Source: Microbotryomycetes sp. JL201
Lineage: Eukaryota > Basidiomycota > Microbotryomycetes
Reading direction: 5' to 3'
Assembly (NCBI GenBank): GCA_033819885.1
Contig: JAQYUZ010000040.1
Span: 101,576-165,575, forward strand
DNA: 64,000 nucleotides
The notes under the pieces are model-generated. The model searched no databases and was not told the DNA's origin. It worked only from the letters and a program-made list of their open reading frames with translations. A program made the translations under genes and the position numbers. Each line of letters opens with the position of its first letter. Positions within the stretch are counted from its first letter, which is position 1. Below, piece after piece: positions 56,300-64,000 of this stretch.

Positions 56300-58794
56300 A
56301 TGTCCACGCCAGCTTTCGCACCCGGACTCGTCTCACATCTGCCGATCCACTTGGACACGTCATCTGCATCGGCCAGAGCATCACCGGGTGGCGACAAGGT
56401 TTGGAACCAAACCGGCGCAAGCTTGCAAAAGCAACTGCACGCCACCAATCTTGCACAAACGAGCGAAGATCGCCAGCCACCACAATACTCGCCTCAATCG
56501 GCAGCCTCATCTACAGCGTCATCATCGACAGACTCGACATCGCCCCGCTCGGACGTGCTCGCCAACAGTGCGCTTGGCAGAGGCAGTCTCGGACTGACCT
56601 CGTCGCAGGCGACTTTGGGCTCATCCAGCAGCACGGCGACCACAGCATCCCCAGTAAGCAGCGTGAAAGGCACCCTGTCAGAGACTGTTGAATGCATCGC
56701 GATGGACGAGGACGCTACAAATGCCACCGTGTCGTCTGCAAGCTTGGCGACCGCAACAGATAGACCGGGCAGCGCAGCGTCGCGAGCTATGGCGGGTTTG
56801 TCTGTTCAAGAAACGGAGTCCCCGCCGAGATCACAACTCAAAGTTGACACGAGCGACGAGATGACGGCAACGGCTTCGGGCAAAATTCGGCGAGCATCCG
56901 TCCTCAGCTCATCATCGGCACAACATCCGGAAGAAGGTGCTTGGATGTCCGGCAGCAAAAGCGGACGAGACGCTCTGCCGGCACGCAAAAAGGCCCCACG
57001 CATGGGCAGCTTTGAGGCTCGATCAGGGACAGACGGATTTGGAATGACGAGAATGGACCAATCGCAAGCACCGGTAGCCTCATCGTCACGGACCAGCTCG
57101 GAAAGCGGGAGCAGTCGGCAACAGCGGGTGCCAAAGGGCTTAGAAGTGCCGATGGCGGCTGAACCTATGACTTTGCCGGCGGCACCGCAGGTCCCGTTAC
57201 ACCAGCAGCAACAGCAACAGCAGCAGCAACAGCAACAGCACGTCGACATTGTGAATTATCCGTCGACCGAGCTACTCAAACTGCTCGCCTCACTTCTGGA
57301 ACAAATAGCTCACGCCAATGATGCTCTGCACCAACGAACTCAGGCTTCACGGTCCGGCTCGAGCTCTCCACGGCCGCCGGGAGCATACTCGAACGAATCG
57401 ACGGCGTCCTTCCATACTGGAAGATTCGATGCAGCTCCGCTAAATTCGCCCTCGACGCCTCGGTACAGAGCAACGAACGACAACCGGGAAGACGAAGCTG
57501 AGCAGCAAGAGATGCCCGTCACGCCCGGCGTCGACTTGTTACGAGAAGTTGGTGTTGGAGGAGGCGTTCAAGGATTCATGCCGAGCTTGGGCGGGACGCA
57601 TCAGCCGCAGCCTTTGTCGCGACGGCGGGGGAGCAGTTTCCTTCGACGGCGCGAAGATGGGCCGTCCCCGAGCATCTCACGACGAACGAGTACGGCCATG
57701 GTTGAGGTTGGACCGACTGCCGCATCGTCCGCACATTCAAGCTCATCGTCGGTCCATACTCAGAATGCTCAAGCAACAGCAAATCAGAGCCATTCAGGCA
57801 CGCCATCGCCAGACACGCCTTTGACTGCTTTATTTACAGCATCATCTCAAGCTCTATCGAGTCCGTCGGCAACATTGTGTTTCCATGCCAGAAACGTGCC
57901 AGCGATCTCGATCGAAGCATACCTTCTTCGTATACTCAAATATTGTCCGACGACGAACGAGGTCTTTTTATCGCTCTTGGTTTATTTTGACCGAATGGCC
58001 AGAGTTGGACTGGAGGCTCAAAGAGCAGGGATCGCCCCCGTCACATCAAATTCGAGGGGCCCTTCTTCGTCGAGCGGCACTACTGCAGACACGGCGTCAA
58101 AATTGTTTGCGATCGACAGCTTCAACGTGCATCGGCTTGTGATTGCGGGGGTAACAGTTGCAAGCAAGTTTTTCAGCGACGTGTTTTATACTAATTCTCG
58201 CTACGCCAAGGCAAGTTCATGTCCCAGCCTAGCCGGACAATCATAGAAGGGGAATCAGCTGACTGTTTGCGCACGCTCCTTCCCCAACAGGTCGGCGGAC
58301 TGCCTCTGACAGAATTGAATCAACTCGAATTGCAATTTTTGCTGCTCAACGATTTCAGATTGGTCGTGCCTGTCGACGAATTGCAACGGTACGCCGACCA
58401 ATTGATCTTGTTTTGGGTCGGTCGCAACAACAGTCCCGCCGATTTGCAACAACCACAAACCGTCACGTCTGGCGTGCCAACTAACCAAATCGATGCAAGC
58501 CGACCTGAAACGCCTTTGGCTCAACATGCTTCCCACGCTCCTTCTGCAGCAACCTCTCCGTCCACAAATTTGACAACTCCAGTCACAGCGGAATCAGAAC
58601 ATGTGAGACCGAGGTCAGTCAGGAGTCAGCCATCAAGTTCGGGCACGAGCGTCACTTCGACCGTCACGCCCGGGACCCCGGCCTCTGCAAGAGACTTCCC
58701 ACCGGATGACGACGAGACCAATGACCAGTACCAAGACATTGACACACAAGCTGGAAAAAGCACGACGAACAGTGAAGCCATGGACCAAGATTGA
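56300..58794 (+). CDS. PHO80-type (Pcl family) cyclin
   Basis: Exons are 56300-58210 and 58291-58794. Roughly 500 residues of Ser/Thr-rich disordered sequence with a 12-Gln run precede the cyclin box: VPAISIEAYLLRILKYCPTT, EVFLSLLVYFDRM, IDSFNVHRLVIAGVTVASKF, then FYTNSRYAK joined across a GC donor (GCAAGT at 58211) to VGGLPLTELNQLELQFLLLN. This matches the Pho80/Pcl class, which partners Pho85-type kinases in phosphate and growth signalling; which process is not shown here. The C-terminal tail is polar. Unspliced reading would stop within the intron and lose half of the box. Confidence 0.9.
57203..57238 (+). repeat. CAG/CAA tract coding 12 glutamines
   Basis: The run lies inside the PHO80-like cyclin, just before its structured region. 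It mixes CAG and CAA codons. Confidence 0.9.
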
Positions 58795-59061
58795 ACCTTT
58801 TTTGTTTTCTTTCTTCTATACAAAATTTTTTTGGCGCGCGTGCTTGCGCGCTTTCGAGTGCATGTAGCATTGTTTGTTGCTTCGTTTGCAAGAGTGTTCG
58901 ATAAGACGGCTTGAATTCCATCCAATTCATTATTTCGGCTCTGTGTACGAATAAACTGCGCAAGGCACAGCTTTGATTGGATTTCATCATGGACACGGAA
59001 CCAAGGAAGAGTATTGGTCATCGCGTGTGCGAATTTGCAGGCCGAAGAATGTTCTGTGCAA

Positions 59062-62000
59062 CTACTCTTCATCGTTGTCATCATCGTCATCGATGGCGAT
59101 CTCGTCCGCATTGCCAGCTTGCGCCTGCGCCTCCTGATTGCCCTTGATCTGAGCGCTCTGGTCAGAGGCTTTGACGAACGCGCTTGCCATGCCTGATCCT
59201 TTTGCCTGATTCTCGAGCGCAGCCATGGGATCGGCGCTCGCTTCGGCGGTAGCGTCGTTGACGGCTTCTTGAGCGGCTTGACCTCCTGCTTGGACTTGAG
59301 ACATTTTTGCGGACAGGTACGACGCTTCGGTGTTGAATGCGGCCTGAACGGCTCGCTTGATGCGCAGATACTGTAAAGCAGACATGTTTAGTCACGAATT
59401 CTCGGCAATGTTGGCAAAGTCTTTGGTACGACGCACCTCTCGGAACGTGTCTTCGGATCCGTGCTCAATCTCGAAATTGTTCCATGTGGACCAGAATTCT
59501 GGATTCGTCTGCTCGCAAAAGGCGTCAGCTTCATTTGCATGAACACCCGCAAGACGACTGACTCTTGGATCGCAGAACTGCGACGCGTGGGCGTAGATTG
59601 ACCGAGCCCGATCGATTTCACCCAATTTCCGTTCAAGCGCAGCATATCGAATGCACATTTCTGCCGTTTGCTTGTCTGGCAGTGACTCGATTGCGCGCTC
59701 GTAGATAGGTCGAGTTGCCGGAAGACCAAAGTTGGCGGTCGCTTTTGCAATGTAATACGTGTACATCTGTTCAGCGCAGTCGTCAGTCACCGTCACCCTT
59801 TCGGAGACTGGTTTATGTCGTTGGGCCTACCTCCATCTTGTCCTTGAGGTCGACGGCGTTGACAGCACGATCATAGACGGCCATGGCGCGCTTGGCCAAG
59901 CCATGTTCCTCCTCTAGATGCCCGTACAGCAAGTACAAGGGCTTTGCAAACTTGGGGGGGCAATTCTCGAGCGCTTGCTCAAACAAGTCGCGCGCCCGTT
60001 CGATCTTCTCGCCGCCCTGTGGTCGCAAGATAAGTGTCACTTCTGACAAGGTAAGATTTTCGTGAGACTCACGTATCGCTTAATGAACTTGGACAGGTAG
60101 GCGTTCCATAGCTCAAAGACAACAGGGTAAGTAAACAAGTCGACGCCTCTTTCGTAAACCTTGAACGATTCTTCCCAGTATTGGTTTTCTTCCAGAAAGT
60201 TGGCATAGTTGATGACGACTTGGGCGTTTGCAATCTTGAGTTCAAACATCTTGTCATAGACGGCCTTTGTCGTCTCGACGGTGCCGATCGACTCTTCCAA
60301 ATCGACGTAGAACGACCAGAGCTTGAGCGATTTGAATAGGCGAGTTTGCGAGGACAAGCTCTAAGAAAGGTCGCCGTGTCACAGCTAGAAACATAATTGT
60401 GACTGAACTCTTCTCACCTCGTCGTGATAACTGATTTCTCGCCACTTTTTCGGAATAGCAGTGGCTCGCTGCATAACTTTGATCGCTTCGTCGTAGTTCC
60501 TGAGTGAGGCTTGGTCAGATTCCATTACATGGCACCCGCAGATTCCAACTTACTCGTTTCGAACCTCCATCTCGGCCCACTCTATCCATATTTCCGCGAG
60601 CTCGTCCACCCGCTTAAAGGGCACCTTTGTGGCTTTCTCGAAAATTTTGCGAGCTGCCGAGACGTCCGGCTCGGCTTCCGAGGAGACACCGCCTTGTTCG
60701 TAGAATTTGGCAAAGTGAATCCAAAGCGAATGTAGTTGCGAGGTCGCCTTTCGCGGGTCAATCGTCTTTGTGGCCTGAGTATAAGTCTCGGCGACCTGGA
60801 CATAAGGGTCAGTCAGAGTCAACAATACGCATGGCTCAAGTTTTCCCCACCTTTTCATCGTCTGTGCCGTGCAAAGCTACCCGCTTCTCCCATTCTTGGA
60901 CGTCATTTGGATTCCGTCTCAACAAAACCTCGTTGACTAAAAACGGTCGCCTGTCCATCAACTCTTCAAATTCTTGCATCCTCGCGTCGATTTCTTTCTC
61001 GTCATCTTGCACGTCCTCCTCGTCTGCGTCGGCAAGGCCTTCCATCAGGCTCGAGATGTAACTTTCCGAAAACTCCGCATAAGCATCGAAAATTTGCGTA
61101 AAGTCGCGAAGGGTGACGACAGTGTTGATGCCTTCCTCGAACAGTTTCCGAGCGCGATCGAATTCTCCCCGCTTGATCCAGTACGTCGCCAAACCGGTCC
61201 AGAGTCGTCCAGCCTGATCTTTGAAAATGGCAATGCCTTCGGTCCTCACAATGCCTTCCACGTCAAGCAGGCTGTCCGAGATCGGATCCTCCAACTCCAC
61301 GTTTTCGGTAGCTGCAGTCTCGCCAGCCGTTCCCTGCCTTCCTTTTTTGACGACGGCTGAGGCGCTCGCGTCAGCCGATCCATTCAGTTGCTGCGCGGCT
61401 TTTTGATCCCGCTCGGCTCGCAGCTTCTCGGTCTCGTCTTCGTCGATTCCGACCTCTTCCGGAAATTTTTCGCACACGTCGAGCCATTCTGTCAAAAGCT
61501 GGTAGGAGGATTTGCCTTCTGGATCCTTGTAGGTCCCAGCTTGAGCTCTCCGGGACAAGTTGAGAAGCAGTTTGGCAGCTTCGAGCGGTTTCGGAGTCGA
61601 GAGCGACAACAGCATTCGCACGTAGTGGTGCGTGGGTGTCGGATCGACCTATGTTGCGAGATTCATGAGAGGCATATTTCGAGACGAAGAAGCAACGCAG
61701 ACGCACTTTGAGATACCTCCTCCACACTCGCACAGATGTCTCGCCACCGATTGATTCTGCCCATTTGAGATACACTCTCCAGATACGCTCATGCAGGGAG
61801 GGCGCCAGTGTCCGCAGAGCACGATCGAAGGTCCTTCGAGCGTGCGTGTGTGATAGAACGGACGCGCATGACGGGTGTAGGAACATGGTCAAATAGCTGA
61901 GCCAGATGCGCGGCATCTGTGGGAGGCGAAACGAGTCAGTCTGGCGGCCAAGCGTACAGATCAGACGTTGTTGGCTTACCGAAGGTAGCCACATAAGTGC

Positions 62001-62600
62001 CCTCTCGTGCACGGCAGCGAGAGCGCGCCATTCGTCCCAGCCGACGACGCCGTCGAGCGCGCCGTCCCATAGACCGTCAATATCCCGCTCTGCCGGCTCG
62101 AGCTCGTCGTATTCGCCCCTGCCAGCTTCCAAGAACTCTGTCATTGTCCTGCCTTGACCGTCCTGACCGCGCTTCTTCTTTGTCAACCCGAGTTTGACCC
62201 GCTCGCGCGCGTCGCCGAGCACGTACGCCGACCTGTGAGCGAGGTATTGTTTCCATAGCTGATAGTTGCGAGGCTGATGGTGCAGTGCACGCTCAAAGAC
62301 GTCGGTGATGAGCTGCAGGCCTAGGCGGCCAGCGGGCAGGCTCAACTTGTGACCGAGCACGGCGCGCTCAGCCTGCGTCGCCTGCCCACGCTCGCTCTTT
62401 TCAGTTTGTTCGACCTGTTCGAGCACGAGCTGGATGTGCTGCAGCCAGCGCGAGAGCTGCTGCGGGTTGCGCGCGAGGTCGTGCTCGGCCGCCAACCGCG
62501 TCGTCTCGACGAGCGCCGGCTGCGACGCAAACGTGGGCACTGGAGACGTCAGCGGCAAGTGCCGCTTCAGTTCGGCCAGCGATGGCATCGCGGCGGCCAT
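59062..62600 (-). CDS. SYF1: Pre-mRNA splicing factor SYF1 (XAB2), HAT-repeat protein
   Basis: About eight exons, transcribed from MAAAMPSLAELKRHLPLTSP. HAT/TPR repeats run through the protein, e.g. PRNYQLWKQYLAHRS, MPRIWLSYLTMFLHPS, LHERIWRVYLKWAESIGGE, GRLWTGLATYWIKRGEFDRA, RDFTQIFDAYAEFSESYIS, KLWSFYVDLEESIGTVETT and GDEDEAEQMYTYYIAKA-like segments. The ending (QYLRIKRAVQAAFNTEASYL ... IAIDDDDDNDEE) is that of Syf1. It is a scaffold of the Prp19/NTC complex in the catalytic spliceosome. Its presence in a window full of unusual introns is coincidental as far as the sequence shows. Exon borders in the 59-62 kb span were checked only in part. Confidence 0.9.
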
Positions 62601-62792
62601 CGTCGTCCGCCTGAGTTCGAGAGTCAAAACCTGCGATCGTGAGGCCCGTGCGGGACTGTAAGAATGTTCATTAAACGCACGGACAGCGGCGTCACACTTG
62701 ACATTGCACAAGATTACCTGGCTAGCTGTAACAATTCCCGCTATTATTCTGTCTTGCCCAGACGCGCTCCGATCGCGCAATCGCGGTGGCGT

Positions 62793-63410
62793 TCACAACC
62801 GGGGCGCGCGTGAAACATAATTGAGTCCTGGCTTTTGTGGCACTCCTGCTATTCCGTGTAGCCATGCGACCCTGTCCTTGGTATATTGCTCAACTCGCGG
62901 CTTGAGCAGGGTTTCGTGAAGGCGAAAGTCGTCGACAGTGCCTACACGCAGGATACTAACACCAGGAAAACCCGCTCCAACGCGGTAAATGAGCGTGCCA
63001 CATGTCGAGCAAAAGTAATTCGTCATCTTGTTGCCACTTTCGATCGTTGAAGACTGCCCATAACTTGAAAGTTTGTCTTTGCCTCGAATGTGGACGAGGT
63101 GTTTGTCTTGAACGATAAAGGCTGTTGTGAACACTGACGCCGTTAGCTTGCGGCAATCAGTGCAGTGGCACACGAATGTGTCGACGAGCCCAGGCTTCTG
63201 AGTCGACTACGGTTGACCAAAAGCGGGCACGAGTTAGACAACAGTGACAAGACCCATACATAGCGAGCTTACAAATTCTAGCTGCACTGATCCACAGAAA
63301 CAAGTTGCCGTTGCGCTCGTGGCTGTCGAATAGCCGTCTCGACTTTGACCGGCAAGCGGGAAATGCGAATCGGCGTCTTGTTCAAACTCTCGAGTCTTGT
63401 CGATCGACAT
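62793..63410 (-). CDS. GFA/CENP-V family zinc protein
   Basis: Exons are 63410-63273 and 63206-62793, joined by a 66-nt GT-AG intron. Zinc ligands are visible as CFCGSVQLEF, VCHCTDCRKLTAS and FCSTCGTLIYRVG, with the ending VGTVDDFRLHETLLKP, VEQYTKDRVAWLHGIAGVPQ. Proteins of this family include glutathione-dependent formaldehyde-activating enzymes; the true substrate here is unknown. About 183 residues, close to fungal homologs. Its start exon was identified by the matching Cys motif rather than by the longer ORF in another frame. Confidence 0.88.
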
Positions 63411-63961
63411 GACTGCAATGCACTAGGCTTCGAAGAGATGGAAACAAGGAGTCGAACCCGTGAGACGGACAGTTTTGATGACACAGGAGACCAGTCAGCA
63501 GACGGCCCTTTCGAGCTCAGTCAGCGTCAAGTGGAGCTTCACCGCGCGGACATGATGGTCGCAGATCTCGCGGAATACGACGCTCTCATGTGAGAATGTG
63601 AAAGCCGTATGAAGCAAGAAGGTTGCCGAAATCTCAGTGCAATACATCCATCGTTGTCATGTTTCGATCAGAAACACCCTTGGCGCTGCCCGATACGGCA
63701 GCAAAGAACTTTGTCCATCACACACACCAAAGTCCTCGTCCACGGAGTGCTGCTCTCTGTGAATTTATAACAATCGCTAGCGGGAATCGATTCGGAATTT
63801 GTGTGCGCAATCAGCCGGCCGTTTCGATTGGACCCAAAGCTCGACATTATGTACTCAAGAGTGACCCTCGTATCACGGACACTCTCACGCTTAACCAAAG
63901 CGTCATGACATAGCTTGACGTCGCGTCGACGTCTCGAGAGGAATCGCGGAGGAACTGCTTG

Positions 63962-64000
<39 letters not shown>
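63411..64000. other. Unassigned end of window
   Basis: About 590 bases. A plus-strand frame at 63623-63913 contains LCEFITIASGNRFGICVRNQ, which could be an exon of a gene interrupted by the window edge, but no donor or acceptor makes it certain. Confidence 0.3.
63965..64000 (+). repeat. Run of 36 G at the window end
   Basis: A pure poly-G run closes the window. It resembles a sequencing or assembly artefact at a contig edge rather than a telomere (fungal telomeres are TTAGGG-like). Confidence 0.9.

Noticed and set aside
57181-57245. Microsatellite or mobile-element remnant
   Set aside because: It is a coding glutamine run in the cyclin gene, flanked by normal coding sequence.
63438-63470. 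tRNA B-box-like sequence GGGTTCGACTCC on the minus strand
   Set aside because: The flanking bases do not form a T-stem of five pairs, and no A box or acceptor stem is present.

Overview
This 64 kb window is nuclear DNA of an intron-dense fungus, most likely a basidiomycete. Genes are tightly packed and cut by many short introns, mostly 55-90 bases. The gene set is typical of fungi: ERG26, ALG3, a fungal-type endoglycoceramidase-like GH5, a Zn2Cys6 regulator, a PHO80-type cyclin, MET8 and Img2. I infer about 30 protein genes and roughly 120 introns. The intron total is my estimate from manual splicing. The species is not identifiable by eye. I saw no tRNA, rRNA, transposon, CRISPR array or telomere repeat. 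The window ends in a run of 36 G that is probably an assembly artefact. || Layout. 1-6.8 kb: 3'-truncated membrane-anchored exo-beta-1,3-glucanase (GH5), a Cys3/ATF4-like bZIP factor, a SET protein with a mitochondrial-type leader, and a membrane-anchored GMC oxidoreductase. 7-18 kb: Rieske protein RIP1, SFT2, mitoribosomal mL49, an R3H-SUZ protein and MCM4. 18-25 kb: GPI-type GDSL (CE16-like) esterase, 3-hydroxyisobutyrate dehydrogenase, a DUF4385 protein and mitochondrial quinone oxidoreductase. 25-36.6 kb: SWI1-like ARID protein, HAD phosphatase, IWS1, a disordered protein, MET8 and mitoribosomal uL14m. 36.6-50 kb: GH5_12-type steryl/ceramide glucosidase, a CHY zinc-finger protein, ERG26, ALG3, a Zn2Cys6 factor and RPB9. 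50-64 kb: a complete second GH5 exo-glucanase paralogous to the one at the left edge, an uncharacterised repeat protein, a PHO80-like cyclin, SYF1 and a GFA-family protein. || Themes. This is a housekeeping region, not a metabolic cluster. Transcription and RNA processing are well represented (bZIP, Zn2Cys6, SWI1, IWS1, RPB9, SYF1, R3H-SUZ). So are mitochondrial functions (RIP1, mL49, uL14m, HIBADH, QOR). Sterol, sphingolipid, glycan and wall metabolism is covered by ERG26, GH5_12, ALG3 and two GH5 glucanases. || The most striking signal is in the splicing. Ten introns fit only a GC-AG model (mostly GCAAGT donors), because only those junctions restore conserved protein motifs. Several coding exons are extremely small: 4, 11, 12, 14, 19, 20 and 21 nt. 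These features hide conserved domains from a simple ORF scan; the bZIP basic region, the Zn2Cys6 finger, the GDSL block and the CHY finger are all split by introns.
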